Assembly (NCBI RefSeq): GCF_025655475.1
Contig: NZ_JAHTIK010000001.1
Location: forward strand, 7,153,199-7,193,336
DNA: 40,138 bases
Reading direction: 5' to 3'
Source of the DNA: Kitasatospora sp. DSM 101779
GTDB taxonomy: Bacteria; Actinomycetota; Actinomycetes; Streptomycetales; Streptomycetaceae
Part shown: piece after piece, positions 1 through 7,291 of the stretch
Layout of the letters: each line of letters opens with the position of its first letter
Numbering within the stretch: position 1 is the stretch's first letter
Program-made: the position numbers and the translations under genes
Notes under the pieces: generated by a model
Databases searched by the model: none
Told to the model about the DNA's origin: nothing
The model's input: only the letters and a program-made list of their open reading frames with translations

Positions 1-1
1 A

Positions 2-59
2 GCCGCGGGCCGGTCCGCGCGGTCCGCCGTGCCGCGGGCCGGTCCGCGCGGTCCGCCGT
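2..59. repeat. 29-bp tandem repeat, two perfect copies at the window edge
   Basis: Positions 2-30 and 31-59 are identical 29-mers beginning GCCGCGGGCCGG. The array may continue upstream of the window. It lies in the non-coding stretch before the first gene; no function is evident. Confidence 0.85.
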
Positions 60-172
60 GCTGACGCGGAGTCCGACGGCGGGAGGCTCCCGGCCCGGCG
101 CGGGTCGGGGCGGCCGGGGAGCGGCGCCGTACCCGGGGAGGTGCTGTCCGGAGGGTGTGCGAGAGTCTGCGC

Positions 173-1090
173 ATGCTCGAGATCGTGGTGGAGACGGAGA
201 ACGGGGAGCGGCACGTCAGGGTGCCCGCCGACGGCCTGGCCGGGCTGGTCCGGCGGATCGGCGCCGAGGGCGACCGGTACCTGGTGGTGCGGCGGATACC
301 CGACCTGCCGGACGTGTACGCCCAGGTCTGGCACAAGGCCGGCGGCGACTACCAGCTGGAGCACCGCGACGGCAGCGCGGACCGGCACTTCCAGGCGATG
401 GTCGACGACCCCGCGACGGTGATCGCCGCGATGACCGGCTGGGCGGCGCAGGAGCCCGGCTGGGACGCCGGACCGGACTGGACCCTGCTGGACATGGGTC
501 CCGCCCCCGAGGTGCCGCCGCTCGACCTCGACGAGGAGGAGCACGCGGAGCTGGAGGCGTGCGTCCGCACCGAGCTGCTCCGCGGCTACACCACCCGGGC
601 GCGGCTGGCCGAGACCGCCGAGTACCACCTGGTCAGCGGGGACCGCCGGCCCGTCTCCCGTGCGCAGGCGCAGGCGCTGGCCGACCGGATGTGGAGGGAG
701 CGGGTCGCCGAACAGGCCGCCTGGCGGGGCGAGACCGACCCCGAGCGGCTCACCCGGGCCTTCGCCGCCCTGCAGGATTCCGGCATCACCGCCCGCGAGA
801 ACTTCACCTGCTGCCGCAGCTGTGGCCAGACCGAGATCGGCGCCGAGGGCGGCCCCGACGCCCGGGGATTCGTCTACTTCCACTCGCAGTGCACCGATTC
901 GGCCGCCGAGGGCCACGGGCTGATGCTGCTCTACGGCGGCTTCGACGGCTCGGCCGGGACGACCGCGGCGATCGGCCACGAGGTGGTCGCCGCCCTGCAG
1001 GCGGCCGGGCTGACCACCCGGTGGGACGGCGACCCCGGCCTCGCGATCACCGTCACCCCGCTGGACTGGCGCCGCCGACTGATCGGCTAG
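173..1090 (+). CDS. DUF6891-like hypothetical protein
   Basis: A 305-residue soluble protein with no signal peptide or membrane segment. The C-terminal third carries a run with clustered cysteines (FTCCRSCG, then HSQC about 25 residues later), followed by a Gly-rich strand (LLYGGFDG) and an ending LDWRRRLIG. This matches my memory of the DUF6891 family, which is common in streptomycetes and has no known function. The Cys-x2-Cys...Cys arrangement could bind a metal or be structural; this is inference. ATG 173 is preferred because the conserved-looking protein begins there (MLEIVVET). GTG 155 in the same frame is an alternative, with a GGGGAGG sequence 12 bases upstream. It ends just before a strong hairpin terminator and is convergent with a gene remnant. 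Confidence 0.8.
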   Translation: MLEIVVETENGERHVRVPADGLAGLVRRIGAEGDRYLVVRRIPDLPDVYAQVWHKAGGDYQLEHRDGSADRHFQAMVDDPATVIAAMTGWAAQEPGWDAGPDWTLLDMGPAPEVPPLDLDEEEHAELEACVRTELLRGYTTRARLAETAEYHLVSGDRRPVSRAQAQALADRMWRERVAEQAAWRGETDPERLTRAFAALQDSGITARENFTCCRSCGQTEIGAEGGPDARGFVYFHSQCTDSAAEGHGLMLLYGGFDGSAGTTAAIGHEVVAALQAAGLTTRWDGDPGLAITVTPLDWRRRLIG

Positions 1091-1123
1091 GAGCTGCCTT
1101 CAGAGGCATGGGTGATCACCACA

Positions 1124-1177
1124 GGGGCGCGTGGGGGGACCTCCCGGCCTTCGCCGGGAGGTCCCCCCACGCGCCCC
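1124..1177. terminator. perfect 25-bp stem hairpin, bidirectional terminator
   Basis: The arms at 1124-1148 and 1153-1177 are perfectly complementary (25 bp) around a CTTC loop. There is no T-tract, which is usual for actinomycete terminators. It sits between the converging ends of the DUF6891-like gene (ends 1090) and the minus-strand remnant (ends 1223), so it can serve both. Confidence 0.85.
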
Positions 1178-1222
1178 CATGAGGAACCCGTACCCCCTCA
1201 GGGGCACACCCGGTGTGGGTGC

Positions 1223-1878
1223 TCAGTCCGGGACTTCGGCGAGGGTGCGGAAGTCGCGTGCGTGGGAGGCGAGTTCGGCCGGGCCGAGGCTGCCGTCGGC
1301 GGTCGCCTCGGCGTAGTGGCGAGCATGCTGCCGTCCACCCGGACGCACTCGCCGAGGCCGCCGCACTGCTCCGGCAGCACCCGCAGGCCATCGCGCCGCC
1401 CGGGCCCCGGGGTCGACGGGGCGCAGGCCGTCCACCGGCACGCCGGACCGGGCGGGGCCGTCGACGTGCTCGTGCAGGGAGCTCGCGGGGTCGAAGACGT
1501 GCTGGTGGCGGCCGACCGCGGAGTGCTGTGCCGTCCGGTTGTCGCCGTACCGGGCGCCGATCGGTCCGAGGCCGTGGGAGACGCCGGTCCGGTGGGCGCC
1601 GAGCGGTCCGAGCGACTGCGTCACGGTGACCGCCGTCCCCTTCGCCGTGACCGGTCCGTCGCGATGGGCGGGCAGGGAACGGAACGTCTGCGGGGCCACG
1701 AAGCGGCAGGCGCCCAGGGCGGCGATTTCTCCCGGCACGCGCAGCCGAGTCCGGCCGCGGCCAGCAGGACGGCCGCCAGCGCCGCGGCGCCGGCCGCCCG
1801 GCCCGGGCCTCGCCGTGTGCTCGGGCGCTCCGGTGCGCCGGGCTGCTCGTCGGCCTCGTCCTGCGGTGTGTCGGACAC
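1223..1878 (-). pseudogene. frameshifted remnant of a membrane-anchored or exported protein
   Basis: A plausible minus-strand start, GTG at 1878, is preceded by AGGGGGAACC. It opens with an acidic N-terminus (SDTPQDEADEQ), a basic patch and a hydrophobic helix (AAALAAVLLAAAGLG), as in a membrane-anchored protein. Near 1745 sensible sequence moves to another frame (GEIAALGACRFVAPQTFRSL). It moves again near 1395 (LPEQCGGLGECVRVDGSML) and returns near 1320 to end at 1223 (GPAELASHARDFRTLAEVPD). No single frame carries the whole protein, so I read it as one gene broken by at least three indels. I do not recognise the family. Sequencing error is the alternative explanation. Confidence 0.5.
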
Positions 1879-2053
1879 GGTTCCCCCTGGTGTCGGCCGC
1901 CCCGTCGGCTGCCGCCGAGGGCACCGGACGCCCGGGCACGAGGGCAAGACCGATTGCCCGGATCGTCCGCGGTCGTCCGCGGTCGTCCGCAATTCTCCGC
2001 CCGGATCGCTATCGGCCGAAGGACTGTCAGCGGGGTGTGGCACAGTGCTGCGC

Positions 2054-2728
2054 ATGGAGAACGACCTGCACGGCGAGGCCCTGATCGAACGCGTCATCGC
2101 CAAGGTGAGCGCGGACGGCTGGGAGACCGCCGACATGCCGGACCTGGACGGCGAGCCGGTGCCGCTGCCCGCCGAGACCATCGCCGCCCTCCGGCTGCCG
2201 GACGGCCGGCCGCTGCCGCCGAGCCTGCGGCGCTGGCTGGCCTTCGACTCCTCGCTCCCGGTGGGCCTCGGCTGGTACCCGGAGGCCAGGACCCCCGACC
2301 TCGCGGGCGGCGCGCTCTCGGAGACGGTGGACGAGCTGTACGGCTTCGACACCGGCGAGGCGGTGTGGTCGGCGATGTTCGCCGAGTTCGAGCCGCTTCT
2401 GCCGGGGCGCTGCCTGCCGCTGGTGGGCGGCTGCGACTCGCGCCGGCTGCTGTACCTCGGCGAGCCGGACTCGACGGGCGAGTACCCCGTGCTGGTGACC
2501 GACATCGACGACCTGCCCTACGTGGCGGTGATGTACCCGGGGCTGGACGTCTACCTCGCCGACGAGGCCGGCGTCCTCGACCTGGACTTCGACACGTACA
2601 CCGGGCTGATGGACCATCCGGTCTACGGCGCCCGGATGCGCGAGCACGCCGAGCGGACGCGGCTGGGCACCGAGGGGCTGGAGATCCAGGACCTGTACGC
2701 CCAGGACGCGGAGGCGGAAGGGGCCTGA
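2054..2728 (+). CDS. SUKH/SMI1-KNR4-like hypothetical protein
   Basis: A 224-residue acidic cytoplasmic protein without signal peptide. The N-terminal half contains LPPSLRRWLAFD, resembling the LPxxYRxFL-type element near the start of SMI1/KNR4 (SUKH) domains. The middle has strands ending in a small-residue turn (YPVLVTDIDDLPYVAVMYPG). SUKH proteins often act as immunity proteins in toxin systems, but no toxin gene is next to it, so a role is not proposed. ATG 2054 is the only sensible start (CTGCGCATGGAG). The stretch upstream (1879-2053) is short and holds a twice-repeated CGTCCGCGGT near 1966-1990. Family assignment is tentative. Confidence 0.7.
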   Translation: MENDLHGEALIERVIAKVSADGWETADMPDLDGEPVPLPAETIAALRLPDGRPLPPSLRRWLAFDSSLPVGLGWYPEARTPDLAGGALSETVDELYGFDTGEAVWSAMFAEFEPLLPGRCLPLVGGCDSRRLLYLGEPDSTGEYPVLVTDIDDLPYVAVMYPGLDVYLADEAGVLDLDFDTYTGLMDHPVYGARMREHAERTRLGTEGLEIQDLYAQDAEAEGA

Positions 2729-2910
2729 CGGCCCGTACGCGCACTCCGGTGCCCGCCCGGCCGAGCCGCCGGGCGGGCCGCTCCGCAGGTGGGGCGATTT
2801 GTGCCGATCTAGCATCGTTCGAGAACGGAATTGGCGCGGCGTCAGGCCGTCCGGTCCGTGCCGCTGCCGTCCCCGCGGTCTGCGGACCCCTCTCGAAAGG
2901 ACCCACCGCC

Positions 2911-3411
2911 GTGCGCGTGCCCAGCCCCGCGAGACTCCTTCTGCCGACGCTGGCAGTCGCCCTGGCAGTGCCGCTGCTGACCGCCGTGCCCAGCGCGGCC
3001 GCCGCCCCGGCCGTCTTCGGGGCGCTCGTGCAGTTCAAGAGCGCCAAGTTCGGCACGTGCATCTACGACACGCCCGGCGGCGGGAACAACTACCGGCTGC
3101 AGGCCTGCCACGAGGACGACCTGCGGCAGCAGTTCGCCCGGGAGGTGCTCGGCGACGGCTCGGTCGTCTACAAGGGCGTCGCCTCCGGGCAGTGCCTGGA
3201 CACCAACGGCACCGCCGCCTACGCCCACACCTGCAACACCAGCGGCTACCAGCACTGGTGGGAGAAGAACAAGGCAGGCTCGGTGATCACCCTGCAGAAC
3301 CAGCAGACCCTGCAGTGCCTCGACACCGACGGCGACTACGTCTACGTCCACGACTGCGGTGAGCTGACCAACCCGAACCAGCGCTGGCAGCTCGTCACCC
3401 TGCCGTCCTGA
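2911..3411 (+). CDS. secreted ricin-B-like (beta-trefoil) lectin
   Basis: A 166-residue exported protein. The first 30 or so residues form a Sec signal peptide: basic start, hydrophobic core LLLPTLAVALAVPLL, and an AxA-type cleavage region in SAAAAPA. The mature part holds paired cysteines in repeated blocks (GTCIYDT, SGQCLDTNG, LQCLDTDG) and ends with NQRWQLV, the QxW signature of ricin-type carbohydrate-binding beta-trefoils. It probably binds extracellular sugars; no catalytic domain is attached. The GTG 2911 start follows CGAAAGGACC. It stands alone, and the palindrome at 3493-3506 downstream may close its transcript. The ligand is unknown. Confidence 0.8.
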   Translation: MRVPSPARLLLPTLAVALAVPLLTAVPSAAAAPAVFGALVQFKSAKFGTCIYDTPGGGNNYRLQACHEDDLRQQFAREVLGDGSVVYKGVASGQCLDTNGTAAYAHTCNTSGYQHWWEKNKAGSVITLQNQQTLQCLDTDGDYVYVHDCGELTNPNQRWQLVTLPS

Positions 3412-3492
3412 CCCGGATCCCGCCGGTGCCCGGACCCGCCCCTGCAGCGTGGCCCGGGCACCGGGGTGTGTCCGGGTGCAGCCGGGCCGCAT

Positions 3493-3506
3493 CCCCCGAT
3501 CGGGGG
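3493..3506. promoter_or_regulatory. 14-bp GC palindrome between the lectin and MBL genes
   Basis: CCCCCGATCGGGGG is a perfect palindrome 81 bases past the lectin stop and 81 before the next start. It could be a weak terminator stem or a protein-binding site; the sequence does not decide. Confidence 0.35.
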
Positions 3507-3587
3507 GATGTGCACCGCCCCGGGAACAACCGTGCTCGCTGCGGGCTTGTCCCCGGTGTACGGGACACCGGCCGAAGGGGAGCCTCC

Positions 3588-4364
3588 ATGACCACGCTGA
3601 CCGTCCGTTACATCGGCGGCCCGACCGCCGTCCTGGAGCTCGGCGGCCTCCGGCTGCTCACCGACCCGACCTTCGACGGCCCGGGCCCCCACCCGGTCGG
3701 CACCCGGACGCTCACCAAGACGGCCGGCCCGGGGCTGCCGCTCGCCGAGGTCGGGCCGGTGGACGCCGTGCTGCTCTCGCACGACCACCACCCGGACAAC
3801 CTGGACGCCTCCGGGCGCCGGCTGGTCACCGGCGGTGCGGTGCCGACGGTGCTCTCCACCGGCTCGGCGGCCGACCGGCTCGGCGGGGCCGTCCGGGCGC
3901 TGCCGAACTGGCAGCACACCGTGCTGACCCGGCCCGACGGCGGCTCGCTCCGGGTCACCGGCGTGCCCGCCCTGCACGGGCCGCAGGGTAGCGAGCCGCT
4001 GGTCGGCGAGGTCACCGGCTTCGTGCTGTCCGGCGGCGGCCTGCCCACCGTCTACGTCAGTGGTGACAACGCCTCGCTGGACATCGTCCGCGAGGTCGCC
4101 GACCGGGTCGGCCCGATCGACGTGGCGCTGCTCTTCGCCGGCGCCGCCCGCACCCCGCTGATCCCGGACGCGCCGCTCACCCTGACCAGCGCCCAGGCCG
4201 CCGAGGCCGCCGGGATCCTCGGCGCCCGCCACGTCGTCCCGCTGCACTTCGAGCACTGGACGCACTTCACCGAGGACGGCGACTCGCTCGCCAAGGCGTT
4301 CGACGCCGCCGGCCTGGCCGACCGCCTGCACCGGCTCGCGCCCGGCGGCCTGGCCCGGTTCTGA
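3588..4364 (+). CDS. MBL-fold metallo-hydrolase (UlaG-like superfamily)
   Basis: A 258-residue cytoplasmic protein. It opens with an N-terminal strand (LTVRYIGGPTAVLELGGLRLLTDPTF) typical of metallo-beta-lactamase-fold enzymes of the UlaG type. The metal motif is SHDHHPDNLD (H65-D-H67-H68-P-D70-N71), a variant of HxHxDH in which the last His is Asn. Related MBL proteins with SHDxHxDNLD exist, so this is a subfamily mark rather than damage. Further ligands are likely at HGPQG (after LHG) and near the C-terminus (VPLHFEHWTHF). ATG 3588 follows GAAGGGGAGCC. Substrate is unknown. It converges on the reductase gene across a hairpin. Confidence 0.85.
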   Translation: MTTLTVRYIGGPTAVLELGGLRLLTDPTFDGPGPHPVGTRTLTKTAGPGLPLAEVGPVDAVLLSHDHHPDNLDASGRRLVTGGAVPTVLSTGSAADRLGGAVRALPNWQHTVLTRPDGGSLRVTGVPALHGPQGSEPLVGEVTGFVLSGGGLPTVYVSGDNASLDIVREVADRVGPIDVALLFAGAARTPLIPDAPLTLTSAQAAEAAGILGARHVVPLHFEHWTHFTEDGDSLAKAFDAAGLADRLHRLAPGGLARF

Positions 4365-4373
4365 GCACGGCGA

Positions 4374-4415
4374 CGGCCCGTACGGGGGCGGCGGGTGCCG
4401 CTGCCGTACGGGCCG
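4374..4415. terminator. bidirectional hairpin between converging genes
   Basis: Arms at 4374-4385 and 4404-4415 (12 bp, CGGCCCGTACGG and its complement) enclose a smaller CGGC/GCCG stem (4389-4392 with 4397-4400). It lies between the MBL-fold gene end (4364) and the reductase end (4461). Confidence 0.75.
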
Positions 4416-4420
4416 GCCCG

Positions 4421-4460
4421 GTGCGTCCGGCCGCCGTGCGTCCGGCCGCCGTGCGTCCGG
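4421..4460. repeat. 15-bp tandem repeat, about 2.7 copies
   Basis: GTGCGTCCGGCCGCC is repeated at 4421-4435 and 4436-4450, with a partial third copy at 4451-4460 ending against the reductase stop codon. Confidence 0.7.
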
Positions 4461-5858
4461 TCACTGCGCGGCGTCGGTCTCACGTCCGGCCGTCAGCGAG
4501 CTGCCGGAGGCGCGCAGCATCTCGTCGCGGGGGACGACCTTGATCCGCTCGCGGCCCTCGCGCTCGCCGAGCGCCTTCTCGTGGGCATCCAGCAGCTGCC
4601 AGCCCTCCCAGGTGGTGTAGTCGACACCGCGCTCCTCCAGGAAGGCCACCACCGCGTCCTCGGCCGGCGACTCGGCGAGCCGCAGCAGGCCGGCCCGGTG
4701 GTCCTCGACCAGGCAGGCGACGGTCTCGTTGGCGTCGCCCTTGGTGTGGCCGATCAGGCCGACCGGACCGCGCTTGACCCAGCCGGTGACGTAGGTGGAG
4801 GGCAGGTGCGCCCCGGCCTCCAGCACTCGGCCGGCCTCGTGCGGGACGGTCGCCGTCATGCTGTCGAAGGGCAGCTTGGGCAGCTCGTCCGAGCGGTAGC
4901 CCACGGCGCGGTACACCGCCTCGACGTCCCAGTCGCGGAAGATGCCGGTGCCCGTGGTGTCACCCGTGCCGTCGAGGGCGGTGCGCTCGGTGCGCAGACC
5001 CACGACCCGGCCGTCCTCGCCGAGGACCTCCACGGGCGACTCGAAGAAGTGCAGGTGGATGCGGTGCGGGCGGTCGCCGATGTCGCGGATCGCCCAGTTC
5101 TCCAGGGTGGCCGCCACCATGTCGGCCTGCTTGTTGCCGCGCCGGGTGGCGATCGAGCCGTCGTCGTAGTCGATGTCCTCGGGGTCGACGACCACCTCGA
5201 TGGTCGGGGAGTGGTCGAGTTCGCGCAGCTCCATCGGGCTGAACTTCGCCTGCGCCGGGCCGCGCCGCCCGAAGACGTGGATCTCCACCGCCTGGTTGCC
5301 GGCCAGCCCGTCGTACACGTTGGCCGGGATCTCGGTGGGCAGCAGCTCGTCCGCCGTCTTGGCCAGGATCCGGGCCACGTCCAGGGCGACGTTGCCGACA
5401 CCGAGCACCGCGACCTTCCGGGCCTCCAGCGGCCAGGTGCGGGGCACGTCCGGGTGGCCGTCGTACCAGGAGACGAAGTCGGCGGCGCCGTACGAACCGT
5501 CGAGGTCGATCCCGGGTATCCCGAGGTCGCGGTCGGCCACCGCGCCGGTCGCGAAGACCACGGCGTCGTAGAAGCGGTGCAGCTCCTCCAGGGCGAGGTC
5601 GCCCGGGTAGTCGACGTTGCCGAAGAAGCGGACCTGCGGCTTGTCGAGCACCTGGTGCAGGGCGGTCACGATGCCCTTGATCCGCGGGTGGTCGGGCGCC
5701 ACGCCGTAGCGGATCAGCCCGAACGGGGCGGGCAGCCGCTCCAGGATGTCGATCGAGACACCCGGGTCGGCGGCGATCTCGGACTTGAGCAGGGCGTCGG
5801 CTGCGTAGACGCCGGCGGGGCCGGCTCCGACGATCGCGACCCGGACGGGGCGGGACAT
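4461..5858 (-). CDS. fprA: FprA-type ferredoxin/flavodoxin-NADP(+) reductase
   Basis: A 465-residue flavoprotein of the glutathione/adrenodoxin-reductase-like class, close to mycobacterial FprA in length. It has an FAD-binding GxGxxG motif at the N-terminus (VAIVGAGPAGVYAAD), the LIRYGVAPDHP segment typical of FprA and adrenodoxin reductases, and a second dinucleotide motif (VLGVGNVALDVARIL) for NADPH. It moves electrons between NADPH and ferredoxin or flavodoxin in the cytoplasm, which could support P450s or iron metabolism; no such partner is adjacent. ATG 5858 is chosen because MSRPVRVAIVG begins there behind AAGGATG. The upstream ORF extension lacks conserved features. Its promoter region carries two palindromes (5954-5998). 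Confidence 0.92.
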   Translation of the reverse strand: MSRPVRVAIVGAGPAGVYAADALLKSEIAADPGVSIDILERLPAPFGLIRYGVAPDHPRIKGIVTALHQVLDKPQVRFFGNVDYPGDLALEELHRFYDAVVFATGAVADRDLGIPGIDLDGSYGAADFVSWYDGHPDVPRTWPLEARKVAVLGVGNVALDVARILAKTADELLPTEIPANVYDGLAGNQAVEIHVFGRRGPAQAKFSPMELRELDHSPTIEVVVDPEDIDYDDGSIATRRGNKQADMVAATLENWAIRDIGDRPHRIHLHFFESPVEVLGEDGRVVGLRTERTALDGTGDTTGTGIFRDWDVEAVYRAVGYRSDELPKLPFDSMTATVPHEAGRVLEAGAHLPSTYVTGWVKRGPVGLIGHTKGDANETVACLVEDHRAGLLRLAESPAEDAVVAFLEERGVDYTTWEGWQLLDAHEKALGEREGRERIKVVPRDEMLRASGSSLTAGRETDAAQ

Positions 5859-5953
5859 GGCGGCATCCTTCGGCAGGGGCGGGCCGCGGACGGCCCGGGA
5901 ACGGACGGCGGAGAGGTTTCCGAGTGCCACCCTCGCTGCCGCGGACGTTCCAC

Positions 5954-5998
5954 GGTACATACCTCTGCTTTATGTACCCATAGGTTTGACTTATGGGT
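5954..5998. promoter_or_regulatory. tandem operator-like palindromes upstream of fprA
   Basis: GGTACATA-N9-TATGTACC (5954-5978) is followed by ACCCATA-N9-TATGGGT (5976-5998). The two perfect inverted repeats share a CATA-N9-TATG core, have equal 9-bp spacers, and have centres 21 bp apart, about two helical turns. The stretch is much richer in A+T than its surroundings. This is what cooperative binding of two repressor or activator dimers looks like. It lies about 100 bases upstream of fprA; no regulator gene is next to it. Confidence 0.65.
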
Positions 5999-6141
5999 GG
6001 CCCCGGCACCCTCCGGAGCCGGCCCCTCCTGGCTGCGCCGTGCCGCCGCGTCACGCTACCCCCGCCGCCCGGCGGACGGCGGACGGGCGGCTCTTCATTC
6101 AGGGCTCGGCAGGAGCGGGGCCGGCGTTGTTGGATTCCACC

Positions 6142-6615
6142 GTGGCACCCCTGTCGCGGGTGCCGCCGGCCGCGTGGTCGCGCCGTTCGAACTTCGACGC
6201 CTGGGAGGGCAATCTCGTCCTCACCGGCGACCCGGTGCACGGCGGCCTGCGCCTCGGCGGCCTCATCGACGGCGAACGAGCCTTCTTCGGCGACCCGCTC
6301 GCCGAACTCGTCGGCCTCGACCCGCTCGGCACCCCCGAGGACGATCCCGACCTGATGGCCGGTTGCCGGGGCATCGCCCCCGGCCTGCGCACCGACACCG
6401 CCGGAGCCCGTGCACGCCTGGCGCTCTACCGGATCTACCTGGCGCTGGTCATGCGGGTCGAGGGCGCACCCCGCGGCTACGCGCCCGAGCACACCGACTG
6501 GCTGCTCTCCTGGTCCGCCGGGCGGATCGAGGAGCAGCTGGCCGTTCTGGACGGCCTCCCCGGCCTCGACACGCCCCGCGGGCCGGGGCCGGGCGCGGCG
6601 GCCGCCGACGGGTGA
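6142..6615 (+). pseudogene. 5'-truncated APH-fold phosphotransferase remnant
   Basis: From about 6190 the frame reads NFDAWEGNLVL, the catalytic-loop region of the aminoglycoside/choline-kinase-like (APH) fold, normally preceded by LVH and a whole N-lobe. Then come IDGERAFFGDPLAEL, equivalent to the metal-binding D and the following helix, and the C-terminal helices (RLALYRIYLALVMR) to a stop at 6613-6615. Only about 140 of the usual 280 or more residues are present. The catalytic HxD is replaced (SNFDAW keeps the Asp), and the nucleotide-binding lobe is missing because unrelated promoter-like DNA lies directly upstream. GTG 6142 could start a 157-residue peptide. It ends 7 bases before the methyltransferase stop on the other strand. 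Confidence 0.65.
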
Positions 6616-6622
6616 CCGGGCG

Positions 6623-7282
6623 TCAGCCGGCGACCGGGCGGCGGACGAGCAGCTGCGCGTGCGGGGTCCGCTCGCCCTCGTACGGCTCGCGGACCAGCCG
6701 GGCGACCTCGGTGAGGCCGGCCTCCCGGAGCAGCGCGGCGAGCGCGTCCGGCCACCAGCGGTAGGCGGGTGCGACCTTGTGGTCGTAGGCGGTGACCGGG
6801 GGGAGGGGCCCGTCGCCGGACTGGACGGCGACCAGCAGGTGACCGCCCGGCGCCAGCAGCCGGTGGAACTCCGCGAACACCTCCGGCAGCTCCTCGGGCG
6901 GGGTGTGGATCAGCGAGTAGTGGGCGAGGATGCCGCCGAGCGAGCCCTCCGCGAGCCCCGTGCCGAGCATCGGCCCCTCCGTGAAGCGCAGCTGCGGGTA
7001 CCGGGACCGGGCGATGGCCACCATGGCGGGCGAGACGTCGATCCCGAAGGCGTCGAGCCCCAGCCCGTGCAGACGGGCCGTCACGTGCCCGGGCCCGCAG
7101 CCGAGGTCGGCCACCGGCCCGCCACCCGCCTGCAGCACCAGCTCGGCGAGGGCGTCGATCATCGCCCGGTCCAGCGGACGCGCCCCGAAGTCGTCGGCGA
7201 ACAGCTCGGTGTAGCGGACGGCCACCGCGTCGTAGGCGGCCCTGGTGGTGTCGAGGTGGTCGGTGCCCGTGCTCTCCGTCAT
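6623..7282 (-). CDS. class I SAM-dependent methyltransferase
   Basis: A 219-residue cytoplasmic enzyme. It has a short N-terminal helix (TTRAAYDAVAVRYTELF), motif I VADLGCGPGHVTARL for the adenosylmethionine Gly-rich loop, an acidic residue at the next strand end (FGIDVSPAMV), and post-motif strands (GGILAHYSLIHT and GHLLVAV). This is the Methyltransf_11/25 type; its substrate cannot be told. ATG 7282 is 10 bases after the sigma-factor stop, so it is probably the last gene of the YCII-sigma-methyltransferase operon. Confidence 0.88.
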   Translation of the reverse strand: MTESTGTDHLDTTRAAYDAVAVRYTELFADDFGARPLDRAMIDALAELVLQAGGGPVADLGCGPGHVTARLHGLGLDAFGIDVSPAMVAIARSRYPQLRFTEGPMLGTGLAEGSLGGILAHYSLIHTPPEELPEVFAEFHRLLAPGGHLLVAVQSGDGPLPPVTAYDHKVAPAYRWWPDALAALLREAGLTEVARLVREPYEGERTPHAQLLVRRPVAG

Positions 7283-7291
7283 GCGCGCAGG

